From: Paenibacillus glycinis
GTDB lineage: Bacteria; Bacillota; Bacilli; Paenibacillales; Paenibacillaceae
Assembly: GCF_009909185.1 (NCBI RefSeq)
Contig: NZ_JAAAMV010000025.1
Coordinates: 62,001 to 126,000 of the forward strand
DNA length: 64,000 bases
Direction of reading: 5' to 3'
Shown here: positions 33,465-43,133 of the stretch, piece after piece
Numbering within the stretch: position 1 is the stretch's first letter
Layout of the letters: each line of letters starts with the position of its first letter
Made by a program: the position numbers and the translations under genes
The notes under the pieces: model-generated
Seen by the model: the letters and a program-made list of their open reading frames with translations, nothing else
Told to the model about the DNA's origin: nothing
Databases searched by the model: none

Positions 33465-34133
33465 CTAGAGCACCCCGTATTTCTCGTACACGTCGCGCAG
33501 CAGCTTGCCCTCGAGCAATTCGCGGCGCGTATGATTCTCGCCGTTCACCTTCCGCGAAGCGAGGGCGATCGTCTCCTCCAGCACGGCCTGCGGGATGACG
33601 ACGACGCCGTCGCGATCCGCGAAGACGACATCCCCGGGATGGACGAGCACGCCGCCCGCCTCGACGGGACAGTCGTAATCGATCACGAGCCCTCTGCCCC
33701 TTGAATCCACGGGCTTATACCCCGCGCAGTGAAGCGGAAAGCCGAGCTCGACGATCTTCCCCGTATCCCGCACGAGGCCGTCGATGATCGCCCCCCGCGC
33801 GCCCCGCATCTTGGAGGCCGTCGAGAGCAGCTCGCCCCACATGCCGTTGCGGACCGATTGATTGGTCGCCGCGACGACGACCTCGTCCGGCAGGATGCTG
33901 TCGATCGACGCGATCTCCTTCTCGTACGGATTCTCCTGGATATGATACACATCCACGGATAGTATCGTTTTGGCGCGCCCGGCCATGCACGCATTCCCTT
34001 CTTCAAGCGGCCGGATGCGCTCGTTCATCGCCTGGTTGCGGTAGCCCAGCTCATCCAGGCTGTCGCAGATCACCGCCGTGTACAGCTCCCGCTGCATCCG
34101 GTCGAACAACGTCTTGTCATTGCCGATTTCCAT
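33465..34133 (-). CDS. RraA-like aldolase/decarboxylase family protein
   Basis: The 222-residue protein belongs to the RraA/HMG-aldolase fold. The fold marks are TAVICDSLDELGYRN at the N-terminus, GELLSTASKMRGARGAIIDGLVRD in the centre, and DVVFADRDGVVVIP near residue 185. In catabolic operons such proteins are often 4-hydroxy-4-methyl-2-oxoglutarate aldolase-type enzymes that cleave 2-oxo acids into pyruvate, rather than the RNase E inhibitor. A strong AAGGAGGTT site precedes the ATG. It lies between the GH28 gene and the dehydrogenase. Confidence 0.82.
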   Translation of the reverse strand: MEIGNDKTLFDRMQRELYTAVICDSLDELGYRNQAMNERIRPLEEGNACMAGRAKTILSVDVYHIQENPYEKEIASIDSILPDEVVVAATNQSVRNGMWGELLSTASKMRGARGAIIDGLVRDTGKIVELGFPLHCAGYKPVDSRGRGLVIDYDCPVEAGGVLVHPGDVVFADRDGVVVIPQAVLEETIALASRKVNGENHTRRELLEGKLLRDVYEKYGVL

Positions 34134-34158
34134 CTGCCCGAACCTCCTTGGTCACGAT

Positions 34159-36201
34159 TCACGGTACGAAGTACACGTCTCTGAAGTAATTCGCGTTATT
34201 GAACGTCGCGGTCGGCATCGCCCCGGCCGTCGTCGTGAAGACGCCGCTGCCCGTATAGGTAATGAGATTGCCGTTGTTGACCGGGCCGTCGAAGCCGTGG
34301 CTCGTCGCCGGGTACCAATGATCGGAACTCGTCGATACCGACACGATATAGTCCGTGTTGGCCGCGATGGCGAGCGCCGTCGGCAGCGTGAATTCCTTCC
34401 AGCCCGCCGTGCCGGCCGTGATGTTCCACGTATACGGTCCCGCCACTGTCGTGCCCGTCGAGACCTTCCAGATGCGCACCGTATGGGCGCCGCCCTCGGT
34501 CGCGTTGGCATAGATGCGGGCCTTCGTGATCGTCCCGGCCACCGTGGAATAAAACTTCGTGCCCAGCTCGTATTGCGTATCGTTGTCGTAGGCCGCCGGC
34601 GTCTGCGTCGTGAAGATCGAGCCGCTCGCGCCGCCGCCCCCCGTCGTCAGCGCCGCGGAATCGATCCGGCCCCACGCCGCGGCGCTCGCGCTGCCGTTGC
34701 TGTCGATGCCGAGCCGGTACGTGCCGGCGGTCGTTACCGTGAACGAGATCGACTTCGCCGTCCACGTCGTGCCGCTGAACGCGGAGCTCTGCAGGACCGT
34801 GCCGTCCGACGCCTTGATCGCGAACATGCGGAGCGAAGCGCCGCTGCTTTGCACGCTGGCGGAGAAGGTGTACGTCCCCGGCGTCAGATGAACGCCCTGA
34901 TAGATGCCGGCATAGCCCGCGTTGAAATTCTGGATGAGGCCGTAATAGCCGCCCGGCTGCCCGACCGCGGCGTTGCTCGCTCCGCCGCCGCCTTCGACCG
35001 TCCAGAAGGACGTCTGCTTATACGTCGAACTTGACGCGCCCGCGCCGTCGAAATTCGTGTTCAGCAGCGTCGTCGAGCTCGTGATGCCCGCGAAATCCGC
35101 ATCGCCGGAGAAATCCGTCTTCGGCATCCCCGCGACGTTGCCGTCGAGCTTCGTGCCGCCGTTGACCGGAATGAGCGTATTGTTCTTGAACGTCACGGAC
35201 TCCGTCGGCGTCCGCGGTCCCGAGGTGTACGGATCGTCGAGCAGCGCTCCGATCGGGTACGTCGCCTTCAGCGTGTTGTCATGCACGTTGACCCGGGATA
35301 CCTCCGATGTCGATTGGTCCGGGTTGCCTCCGGTCCAGTTGATGAACAGGAAGCCATGGCAGCCCCCGGCGCACTGCACGTCGACGTTGTTGTGGTCCAC
35401 CTCGATGTTCTTCGTCGGAATCGGGCTCGCCGTGGACCACCAGGTGCCGCCCCGCGGATCGTTGTACGACGCCCAGACGTAGATGCCGTCGTCCCCCGTC
35501 GTCAGGTTGTTGTTGTAGACATGGATGTTCTGGCAATTCGCGAGGCTCACGCCGTCGCTGTTGAGCGTCGCCGGATTGCTCGTCGTCACGCCGGTCACGA
35601 CGCCGTTCGTGGACTGGCGGAGCGCGATGTTGTACATCGTCGAGCCGTCGATCGTAATGTTCGAGATCGTGAAATTGTTGACTTGGTAAAAGCCGATCGC
35701 GTGGATGATAATGCTGGTGGCGTCGTTGCCGGTATACGTCATCTGGATTTTGCCGGCTCCCGTGATCGCGACGTTCGTCGTGCCCGGACCGGCGAAGATC
35801 AGCGGATAGTTGTTGTCGGCCCACGCGTTCCATGGAATGGAGCCGGACTTGAGCCGGCCGAACGTCTGCGCATGCGCGTAATGCGCCGTGTTCTGGCTTT
35901 CCTTGAGCACCGCGTTCGCGTTCAGGTTCAGCGTCACGTTGCTCTTCAGCGTCAAATCCCCCGTCAGGAACGTATAGCCGCCGGGGAAATTGACCGTCCC
36001 GCCCCCCGCCGCGTTCACCGCGTCGATCGCCGCCTGGATCGCCGCCCTGTCGTTCGTCGTGCCGTTGCCGACGGCGCCGTAGCCGAGGACGCTGACGTCC
36101 ATCGCGCTGGCCCTGCCCGGCAGGGCGAACAGCCAGAAGAACGACATGAGCAAGACGATCAGCGACAGCGCGGACAACTGCGTTTTTCGCGTAACATCCA
36201 T
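34159..36201 (-). CDS. Secreted GH28-like beta-helix glycosidase with DUF4082 domain
   Basis: The 680-residue exported enzyme has a signal peptide (1-33) and a pectate-lyase-3/GH28 right-handed beta-helix (about 34-385). Equivalents of the polygalacturonase motifs are visible: LNSDGVSL (for NTDG), TGDDGIYV (for GDD) and GCHGF (for GHG). A carbohydrate-binding-like beta domain (about 385-530) and a DUF4082 module (about 535-680) follow. No cell-wall anchor is visible, so it is probably released and attacks a pectic or related polysaccharide. It lies 33 bp after the permeases, within the operon. Confidence 0.83.
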   Translation of the reverse strand: MDVTRKTQLSALSLIVLLMSFFWLFALPGRASAMDVSVLGYGAVGNGTTNDRAAIQAAIDAVNAAGGGTVNFPGGYTFLTGDLTLKSNVTLNLNANAVLKESQNTAHYAHAQTFGRLKSGSIPWNAWADNNYPLIFAGPGTTNVAITGAGKIQMTYTGNDATSIIIHAIGFYQVNNFTISNITIDGSTMYNIALRQSTNGVVTGVTTSNPATLNSDGVSLANCQNIHVYNNNLTTGDDGIYVWASYNDPRGGTWWSTASPIPTKNIEVDHNNVDVQCAGGCHGFLFINWTGGNPDQSTSEVSRVNVHDNTLKATYPIGALLDDPYTSGPRTPTESVTFKNNTLIPVNGGTKLDGNVAGMPKTDFSGDADFAGITSSTTLLNTNFDGAGASSSTYKQTSFWTVEGGGGASNAAVGQPGGYYGLIQNFNAGYAGIYQGVHLTPGTYTFSASVQSSGASLRMFAIKASDGTVLQSSAFSGTTWTAKSISFTVTTAGTYRLGIDSNGSASAAAWGRIDSAALTTGGGGASGSIFTTQTPAAYDNDTQYELGTKFYSTVAGTITKARIYANATEGGAHTVRIWKVSTGTTVAGPYTWNITAGTAGWKEFTLPTALAIAANTDYIVSVSTSSDHWYPATSHGFDGPVNNGNLITYTGSGVFTTTAGAMPTATFNNANYFRDVYFVP

Positions 36202-36234
36202 CCCGATTTCCCTCCCGAATAAGTGCTGCTTGCA

Positions 36235-37083
36235 TTACCCTTTGAGACTGCCCGCCATGACGCCCTTCACGAACGACTTCTGGAATGCGAGAAAGAACAC
36301 CGTGATCGGCAGGCAGACGAGCACCGTTCCGCCGAATACGAGATCCCACTGCCCGACCTTCGAGGTGCTGAAAATATACAGCTGAAGCGGCAGCGTGAAC
36401 ATCGCGTTCTTGTTCAGCACGATCAGCGGCACCAGCAGGTCGTTCCAGATGCTCACCCCCCGGATGACGAGCACGATGCCGGTGATCGTCTTGAGCAAGG
36501 GCATGTAGATATGAACATACGTCCTGAAGGGACCGCAGCCGTCGATCGAAGCAGACTCGACGATCTCCTTCGGAATCGAACGCATGAAGCCCGCGTACAG
36601 GAAAATCACGAAGGGTAGATACATCCCCGCGTACACGAACGCCACGCCGAGGAAGCTGTTGATCAGATCGAGCCGTTTGAGCAGCAGCAGCAGGGGCACG
36701 ATCGTAATCTGGGGCGGCACGGAGATGAGCGCGACGAAGAACGTGTACAGCCTTCTGACCGCGCGGTTGTTCGGCAGAATGACGCCGTAAGCGGCGAGCG
36801 AACCGAGCGTCACGAGCAGCAGCAAGGACAGCGCCAGGATCAGCGCGCTGTTGAAGAACGCCGTCTTGAAGTGCAGCTGCCCGTAAGCCCTGGCGATATT
36901 GTCGAACGTGAAGGAATGCCTCGTCAGCCAGAAGGGCTGCACCGAGATCGCTTCCGCGAACTTAAACGCGTTATTGAGCGCATACCATAATGGCAGCAGG
37001 TAAACCAGCGCCACGAGCGCCAATAAGAGATGGGTCGCGGCTTGGGGCTTCTGCAGGCGGCTTCCGCCGCGCGCCTTATTCAT
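36235..37083 (-). CDS. Sugar ABC transporter permease, MalG/YtcP type
   Basis: A 282-residue CUT1 permease with six membrane segments and the EAA loop IVESASIDGCGPFRTYVHI (about residues 182-200). It overlaps its partner permease by 8 bp. As in the locus at 8.9 kb, no ATPase is encoded nearby, so a shared MsmX-type ATPase is expected. Probably imports oligosaccharides released by the GH28-like enzyme encoded next to it. Confidence 0.9.
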   Translation of the reverse strand: MNKARGGSRLQKPQAATHLLLALVALVYLLPLWYALNNAFKFAEAISVQPFWLTRHSFTFDNIARAYGQLHFKTAFFNSALILALSLLLLVTLGSLAAYGVILPNNRAVRRLYTFFVALISVPPQITIVPLLLLLKRLDLINSFLGVAFVYAGMYLPFVIFLYAGFMRSIPKEIVESASIDGCGPFRTYVHIYMPLLKTITGIVLVIRGVSIWNDLLVPLIVLNKNAMFTLPLQLYIFSTSKVGQWDLVFGGTVLVCLPITVFFLAFQKSFVKGVMAGSLKG

Positions 37084-37972
37084 GGGCGGCTTCCCTTCGG
37101 TTCAGCAGCCGCAGCAGACCGAGCGTGATCGCGGTCGTGACGAGCGTCAGGATCACGGCGAGCGCCATCGCGCTGCCCTGCTGCATGCTTTTGAACGCGT
37201 AGATGTAGATCGAGATCGCCATCGTCTGGGACGCGAAGCCGGGGCCTCCGCCCGTCAGCACGAACGGCAGGTCGAAGATCGTCAGGATGCCGATCGCGGA
37301 GACGACGACGTTGATCGTGATCGCGTGCGACAGCAGCGGGAACGTGAGATGGCGCAGCCGCCGGAACCACGTAATGCCGTCGATGCTCGCGGATTCGTAG
37401 ATATCGTGCGGAATCGTGCTCAGCCCGCCGAGGTAGATCATCAAGTAGAATCCGATGGAATACCAGACGATGCTGAGGCTCAGCGCCGGCATGACGGTCG
37501 ACGTCTGGCCGAGCCAATCCTGCGCCCAGCTTTCCTTGCCGAGCTTCTCGAGCACGAGGGCGACGGGGCCGAACACCGGATTGTAGATGACCTTCCAGAT
37601 AATCCCGACGACGACCATGGAGAAGATGTTCGGCAGGTAGATGATCGCTTTATACGCGCTCGCGAACCGCCGGACGTCGTAGATCAGGACGGCGAGCAGC
37701 ATCGCGATCAGATTCAGGACGGGCACGTACAAGCCGATCAGGAAGAGCGTGTTCCAGATGAGCTGCTTGAATTGCGGGGACTGCAGGACATAGCGAAAAT
37801 TATCCCAGCCGACGTAATCGAAGTCGGGGCTGATGCCGTTCCAATTCGTGAAGCTGTAGCGGAAGGACATCAAGGCCGGGTAGAGGAAGAAGACGCCGAT
37901 GACGGCGAGCGCCGGCAGGACGAACGCGGCGCCCGCGACGGCGGAACGGTTGTTGCGGTACCAAACCCTCAT
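37076..37972 (-). CDS. Sugar ABC transporter permease, MalF/LplB type
   Basis: The 298-residue partner permease has six membrane segments (first: AGAAFVLPALAVIGVFFLYP) and the EAA loop DIYESASIDGITWFRRLRHL (about residues 193-212). It lies 87 bp after the binding protein and overlaps the next permease by 8 bp. GAGAGGTGG precedes the ATG. Confidence 0.9.
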   Translation of the reverse strand: MRVWYRNNRSAVAGAAFVLPALAVIGVFFLYPALMSFRYSFTNWNGISPDFDYVGWDNFRYVLQSPQFKQLIWNTLFLIGLYVPVLNLIAMLLAVLIYDVRRFASAYKAIIYLPNIFSMVVVGIIWKVIYNPVFGPVALVLEKLGKESWAQDWLGQTSTVMPALSLSIVWYSIGFYLMIYLGGLSTIPHDIYESASIDGITWFRRLRHLTFPLLSHAITINVVVSAIGILTIFDLPFVLTGGGPGFASQTMAISIYIYAFKSMQQGSAMALAVILTLVTTAITLGLLRLLNRREAAHE

Positions 37973-38059
37973 GCTGTGCCACCTCTCTGACGGAAGGAGC
38001 CGGAGGCGCGGGAAGGATCATGCCGAACGCCCGTGCCGCGCGCCGTCTCCGGAATCGGA

Positions 38060-39427
38060 TTACTTCTTGATCGCTTGCAGGTACGTCTCCTGCGTGAACT
38101 TGGCCGCGCCTTCCGGCGTCAGCTCGCCCGTCAGCACCCGCTGGAACGTCTGCACCAGCGAGGCCTGCACCTCCGAAGGCAGCACTTCGAACCAGAGCGG
38201 ACCGGTCTTCGCGTACGTCTTGAGGTCGTCCACGTAAGCGGAGACGGCGGGATCGATCTTGAGCTTGCCCGCGTCGGGCGCCTTCGTCATCGGAATATTG
38301 CCGCGCTTGTTCTGATAGATATAATAACCGTCGCCGTTGACGATAAAGTCCAGGAACTTGAGCGCCGCGTCCTTGTGCTTGCCCTCCGCGACCGCGAAGC
38401 CCGTCTCGGTGGCCACGACCGGCACGCGGTCCTGCCCTTTGACGTTCCACGGCGGCATCATGACGCCGGTGCCGAAGCCGGCCTGCATCATCGTGCCCGC
38501 CAGCCAGATGCCGCTGAAGGACATCGCCGCCTTGCCTTGCAGGAACTCGTCGTTCGCTTGGCTGTACTGCAGGCTCGTGACGCCTTTGATGAGGTAGCCT
38601 TTATCGAACAGCGTCTTGAACTTGGCGAAAATATCGGCGTACTCCGGCGTGTTGAAGTCGAACGTCCCGTCCGCGATTTTCTTGACCGCGTCGGGATCCT
38701 TCGCCACGACGTTGTTCGAGAAGCCGTTGCTCCACACGGTGTTGTTGACCGTGCCGTCCGCCCCCGCCACGATGAGCGGCGTGATGCCGCTGCTCTTGAG
38801 CTGCTCGCATGCCGCGAGGAAGTCCTCCCAGTTCTGCGGCAGGTCCTTGATGCCGGCTTGGTCGAACAGCTTCTTGTTGTAGTAGATCAAGGTCGTGGAC
38901 AATCCGCCGGCGATGCCGAACAGCTTGCCGGCGCCCGAGGTGAACACCGGCTTCAGGCCGTCGATCGTGTTCTTGCCCGCGTCGCTGTCCTTCAGGTCGG
39001 CGATCAGTCCGGTATCGGCCAGCTGGGCGCCGAACGCGCCGCCGTCGATCGTCATGAAATCCGGCAGCGAGTTGGCCGCCGCCTTCGGCTGCAGGTACTC
39101 GGCGTTCGTGTCGTTCGGCACCTGGGAGAAGTCGACCTTGATGTTCGGGTACTTCGCCGTGAACTGATCCACGATCTCCTGCGCGGCGTCCACCCAGTCC
39201 GAGCTCATCATCGAGACCGTGAGCGTGACGTTCTCGTCCGCGGCCGGCTCCGCGGCCCCTGCGTTCGACGCGCCGTCCGAAGCGCCGTTCGCCGAACCGG
39301 ACGCCGCGTTCGGGGCGTTCGCCGTGCCGGAATTCACGCCGTTGTCGTCTGCCCCGCAGCCGTACAGCGGCACCGCGAGCAGCGAGACCGCCAAGGCGGC
39401 CGAGCATGCTTTTTTCACTGAAACCAT
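38060..39427 (-). CDS. Sugar ABC transporter substrate-binding lipoprotein
   Basis: The start is ATG 39427, following AAAGGGGGA. The 455-residue lipoprotein (LYGC, Cys24) has an Asn/Ala/Gly linker to about residue 65 and a family-1 extracellular binding fold (NVTLTVSMMSSDWVDAAQEIVDQ onward in shorter segments). It is the first gene of the nine-gene operon and is divergent from the YesM/YesN pair that likely controls it. The substrate is probably an oligosaccharide made by the GH28-like enzyme downstream. Confidence 0.92.
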   Translation of the reverse strand: MVSVKKACSAALAVSLLAVPLYGCGADDNGVNSGTANAPNAASGSANGASDGASNAGAAEPAADENVTLTVSMMSSDWVDAAQEIVDQFTAKYPNIKVDFSQVPNDTNAEYLQPKAAANSLPDFMTIDGGAFGAQLADTGLIADLKDSDAGKNTIDGLKPVFTSGAGKLFGIAGGLSTTLIYYNKKLFDQAGIKDLPQNWEDFLAACEQLKSSGITPLIVAGADGTVNNTVWSNGFSNNVVAKDPDAVKKIADGTFDFNTPEYADIFAKFKTLFDKGYLIKGVTSLQYSQANDEFLQGKAAMSFSGIWLAGTMMQAGFGTGVMMPPWNVKGQDRVPVVATETGFAVAEGKHKDAALKFLDFIVNGDGYYIYQNKRGNIPMTKAPDAGKLKIDPAVSAYVDDLKTYAKTGPLWFEVLPSEVQASLVQTFQRVLTGELTPEGAAKFTQETYLQAIKK

Positions 39428-39481
39428 GGTTCCATCCCCCTTTTTGATTAGCCTAGAGAGAATATAGCACATGCTTTTCCG

Positions 39482-39494
39482 CCTTTTAAGGCAG
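39482..39494. promoter_or_regulatory. Short dyad in the divergent promoter region
   Basis: GCCTT and AAGGC flank two bases between the binding-protein operon and the sensor-kinase gene. TATATT, a plausible -10 for the minus-strand operon, lies about 20 bp away (39461-39466). The site could bind the YesN-type regulator, but this is only positional. Confidence 0.3.
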
Positions 39495-39647
39495 TAAAAT
39501 TCACATTGGGTTTAATATTTTCAGAAAATTACGACATGTACCTAACGGCGAGTCCAAATCATGTTATATTTGGTTACATAAAGCGGACAGACGCCCGTCC
39601 CGGCTGCGGACGGCCGCTTCCAAATCCGAACGACGGAGCGAATGCCG

Positions 39648-41456
39648 ATGAAGATCCCCTCTCCCGGGCTGAGTATCCGCGCCAAGCTCATTCTCTCGAT
39701 CTACGGCACGATCATCTTCATCTCGTCCGTGCTGGGCTACTTCTCCTATCAATACTCCGCGGACAGCGTCGTCAACAAGGTGAGCATCGCCAATCAGGCC
39801 ACCGTCAAGCAGATCGACGCCAACCTGAATTTCCTGCAGCGGGAGATCGACGACATCTCCATGCAGCTCGAGCTGCACGATCTCGTCCAATCCTTTCTGA
39901 AGGGCACATCCAGCCCGCTCTACGCCGACAAATCGCTGCTGTTCACCATGAGCCTGATCGCGGCCAAGAGCTACATCAACCTCACGATCCTGTACAACCT
40001 GTCGGACGATCACATTCCGTTCCATATGAGCAACGACGGCAGCAACGGCATCTACCCGTTCTCGGTGTTCTCCCGCAGCGACACCTACCGGAAGATCGAC
40101 GCGCAGCAGGGGAAGCCCTATTGGTTCCGTTCGGACGACGAGCCGCTGATCCAGAACAACAAATACCCCAAAATCGCCATGGGGCGCATGGTTCGCGACC
40201 TGAACGATTACCACAACATCGGCCTGCTCATCATGTTCGTGAACGAGAAATACATCCGGAACCTGTACGCGGACAATCTGCAGACGAACGGCGGCAGCAT
40301 CGCGATCGTCGACGGCGGAGGCACCGTGATCTCGCACGGGGGACCGGACTTCTACCCGGTCGAGGGGCGGTCTGCCCGGTTCGTCGCCGATTCGGCCCGG
40401 CATCGGGAAGGCACGCTGGTGGAGAAGGTCGGCGGACAATCGATGCTGATCGCCTACAGCAGCCTGAACGAGGTCGGCTGGAAGATTTATTACGCGGTGC
40501 CGATGGTCTCCTTGACCAAGGAATTGAACGCCATCAAGAAATTCACGTTCTACATCGTCGCCGGCTGCCTTGTCGTCCTGCTGCCCGTCATGCTGCTGCT
40601 GTCCTCCCTGCTCACGCTGCCCATCAAGCGGCTGCTGCGGTCGATGCGCCGCTTCCAGGACGGGCACTTCGACGAGCGCGTGAAGATCGCGAACAACGAC
40701 GAGATCGGCCAGCTCGCCGTAGGCTACAACACGATGGTCGCCAGCATTAAAGATCTGGTCAATAAAATGTACGTCCTGCAAATCCGCGAGCGGGAAGCCG
40801 AGCTGAGTGCGCTGCAGGCGCAGATCAACCCGCACTTCCTCTATAACACGCTCGATCTCATCTTCTGGAAGGCGCAGGCCTCCGGGGACAAGGAAATCGC
40901 CACCATGATCTACTCGCTGTCCCGTTTCTTCCGGATCAGCCTGAACCGCGGGGAGGGCATGACCGTCGCGGCGAGGGAGAAGGAGCTCATCGAGCATTAC
41001 CTGCTGCTTCATCAGAAGCGGCACAAGCACAAGCTGTCCTACGACATCCGCTTCGAGGAAGACGTGCTGCCGTGCATCATCCCGAAGCTGATCCTGCAGC
41101 CGCTCGTGGAGAACGCCCTGCTGCACGGGCTGGAGAAAAAGAAGAACGGCGGACATATCGTCGTGACGGCCGCGCGCGACGGCGACGAGCTTCGCTTCGT
41201 CGTCGAGGACGACGGAGTCGGCATGGACGAGGAGCAGCTGCGGGCGCTGCTGTCGCCGCCGGCGGAACGCCCCGCCGCCGCGGCGATGCCGGAGCTGCCC
41301 GGCGGCTATGCCGTGCACAATGTCGCGGAGCGCTTGAAGCTGATTTACGGAGACCGTTATTCGGTGGCGTTCTCCAGCACGCCGGGGCAAGGCACGCGGG
41401 CGGAAATCATCGTGCCGGCCGAAGCGCCGGCGACCAAGGGAGGCATTACGGCATGA
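39648..41456 (+). CDS. YesM-type sensor histidine kinase
   Basis: ATG 39648 is preferred (GGAG nine bases upstream) over ATG 39642. About 602 residues: membrane segments near 15-35 and 300-320 enclose an extracellular Cache-like sensor. A HAMP domain (about 320-375), His_kinase domain with phosphoacceptor His in QINPHFLYNTLD and an HATPase domain (ENALLHGLEKK; DDGVGMD) follow. It overlaps the YesN-type gene (ATGA) and is divergent from the polysaccharide operon, so it should sense an extracellular breakdown product and switch the operon on. Confidence 0.92.
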   Translation: MKIPSPGLSIRAKLILSIYGTIIFISSVLGYFSYQYSADSVVNKVSIANQATVKQIDANLNFLQREIDDISMQLELHDLVQSFLKGTSSPLYADKSLLFTMSLIAAKSYINLTILYNLSDDHIPFHMSNDGSNGIYPFSVFSRSDTYRKIDAQQGKPYWFRSDDEPLIQNNKYPKIAMGRMVRDLNDYHNIGLLIMFVNEKYIRNLYADNLQTNGGSIAIVDGGGTVISHGGPDFYPVEGRSARFVADSARHREGTLVEKVGGQSMLIAYSSLNEVGWKIYYAVPMVSLTKELNAIKKFTFYIVAGCLVVLLPVMLLLSSLLTLPIKRLLRSMRRFQDGHFDERVKIANNDEIGQLAVGYNTMVASIKDLVNKMYVLQIREREAELSALQAQINPHFLYNTLDLIFWKAQASGDKEIATMIYSLSRFFRISLNRGEGMTVAAREKELIEHYLLLHQKRHKHKLSYDIRFEEDVLPCIIPKLILQPLVENALLHGLEKKKNGGHIVVTAARDGDELRFVVEDDGVGMDEEQLRALLSPPAERPAAAAMPELPGGYAVHNVAERLKLIYGDRYSVAFSSTPGQGTRAEIIVPAEAPATKGGITA

Positions 41457-43078
41457 GCATGAAGCTGTTGATCGTCGACGACGAAGAGGATGTACGGAAC
41501 GGGATTCGGGGGATGATCGATTGGGAAGGCAACGGCATCGAGGTGTGCGGCGAAGCGGAGGACGGCCTGCAGGCGCTCGCCCTCGTTCGCGCGGCGCTGC
41601 CGGACATCCTGCTCATGGACATCCGGATGCCCGAGCTGAACGGGCTGCAGGTCGCCGAAGCGATGCGGGCGGAGGGCCACGGGTCCAAGGCGATTCTCCT
41701 GAGCGGCTACGACGACTTCGCCTTCGCGCAGCAGGCGCTCAAATTCGGCGTCTCGGAATATTTGCTGAAGCCCTGCATGCCCGAGGAGATTCTGGCCGCG
41801 GTGCTGAAGACCGCCGAACTCATCCGGGAGGAGCGGGCGCAGCGGGACAAGTACGCGGGCCTGCAGACGATGCTCGACTCGCAGATGCCGTTTCTCCGGG
41901 AGCGCTTCCTGCTCAAGTGCCTGCGCGGCGAGCTTTCGCCGGCGGAAGACCCTCGGGAGGGCTTCGCCCTCTACGGCATGGCGCTTCCGCCCCTGGAGGC
42001 AGCGGCCGCGATCGTCCGCATCGACGATTACGGCGCGCTGTGCGGCGGTGCCAAGGATCCGGATATCGCGTACTTGCGCTTCTCCGTGCGAAGCGCGGCG
42101 GAGCGGAGCTTGGACGCCCGCTTGGCCGTCGCGATCGTCGACGACCAGGACGATTTCGCCCTCATGGCGCATCTGGCCTCCGAAGAGGACGAGGCCGCGT
42201 TCGCGGAGGGCTTATCCCGCATGCAGGAAGCGCTGCGCGCCCAGCTCGGATTCACGGCTTCGGTCGGCATCGGCCGCGCGTATCCGGGCACCGGCCGGCT
42301 CCGCCGTTCCTACGCGGAGGCGCGGCAGGCCATGGAGGCGCGCTTCGCGCGCGGGGACGGCTGCCTCGTCCGTTACGAGGAACTCTCCGGCGAAGAACCG
42401 GAGCAGGCCGCGCCGAATTATCCGTTTACCGAGGAGAAGCAGATCCTGCACAGCGTGAAGAACGGCCATCACGCCGCCCTGGAGCGTCAGGTCGACGCCT
42501 TCTTCGAGGCGTTGGCGGCGCCGGGCTCCCCCTCCAAGGACCATGCCGTCCGCTGCTGCATGGCGCTCCTGCTGTCGCTGTATCACTTGTGCCTGGAGAC
42601 CCGCTCCAATCCCGACGACGTCTTCGGGCGCGGACTCGCCTCGATCGACGCGCTGCTCGGCGCGCCCACCCTGCGGCAGCTGAAGGAGAACGCGCTTCGC
42701 ACGGCGGACGAGGTCTGCCGCAAGATCAACAGCCGCAAATCCGGCCACAAAACGGTCGAGCAGGCCGTCGCCTTCATCGAGGCCAACTACGCGGGCGAGC
42801 TGACGCTCGACATCGTCGCCAACCGGGTATACGTGAACCCGAACTATTTTTGCCTGCTGTTCAAGCAGGCGATGGGCGTCAACTTCATCGACTACGTGCA
42901 CAAGGTCCGTATCGGGAAGGCCTGCGAGGGCCTCTCGGCTCACCCGTACAAAACGTACGAGATCGCGGCCAAGGTCGGCTACGCGAACGAGAAGTACTTC
43001 TGCCAAATCTTCAAGAAGCTGACCGGGCTGACGCCGTCCCAATACCGCGACCGCTTCGGCGGCGCCGCGCTCGGTTGA
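41453..43078 (+). CDS. YesN-type response regulator with AraC output domain
   Basis: The start is ATG 41453, overlapping the kinase stop; the longer frame is a shadow. The 541-residue protein has a receiver (1-125; Asp56 in MDIRMP; Lys in YLLKPC), a long central region (about 130-420) typical of large YesN proteins, and an AraC helix-turn-helix pair (about 438-535, TLDIVANRVYVNPNYFCLLFKQ; EIAAKVGYANEKYFCQIFKK). It is the partner of the upstream kinase and the probable activator of the divergent nine-gene operon. Confidence 0.92.
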   Translation: MSMKLLIVDDEEDVRNGIRGMIDWEGNGIEVCGEAEDGLQALALVRAALPDILLMDIRMPELNGLQVAEAMRAEGHGSKAILLSGYDDFAFAQQALKFGVSEYLLKPCMPEEILAAVLKTAELIREERAQRDKYAGLQTMLDSQMPFLRERFLLKCLRGELSPAEDPREGFALYGMALPPLEAAAAIVRIDDYGALCGGAKDPDIAYLRFSVRSAAERSLDARLAVAIVDDQDDFALMAHLASEEDEAAFAEGLSRMQEALRAQLGFTASVGIGRAYPGTGRLRRSYAEARQAMEARFARGDGCLVRYEELSGEEPEQAAPNYPFTEEKQILHSVKNGHHAALERQVDAFFEALAAPGSPSKDHAVRCCMALLLSLYHLCLETRSNPDDVFGRGLASIDALLGAPTLRQLKENALRTADEVCRKINSRKSGHKTVEQAVAFIEANYAGELTLDIVANRVYVNPNYFCLLFKQAMGVNFIDYVHKVRIGKACEGLSAHPYKTYEIAAKVGYANEKYFCQIFKKLTGLTPSQYRDRFGGAALG

Positions 43079-43093
43079 GATCCTCGGCACGGC

Positions 43094-43128
43094 AAAAAAG
43101 GATGCCGCCACCGCCATGACGACATCCT
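43094..43128 (-). terminator. Terminator of the exporter/TetR operon
   Basis: GGATG and CATCC enclose an imperfect GC stem, followed on the minus strand by six T, just past the TetR stop. Confidence 0.6.
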
Positions 43129-43133
43129 CCCTA

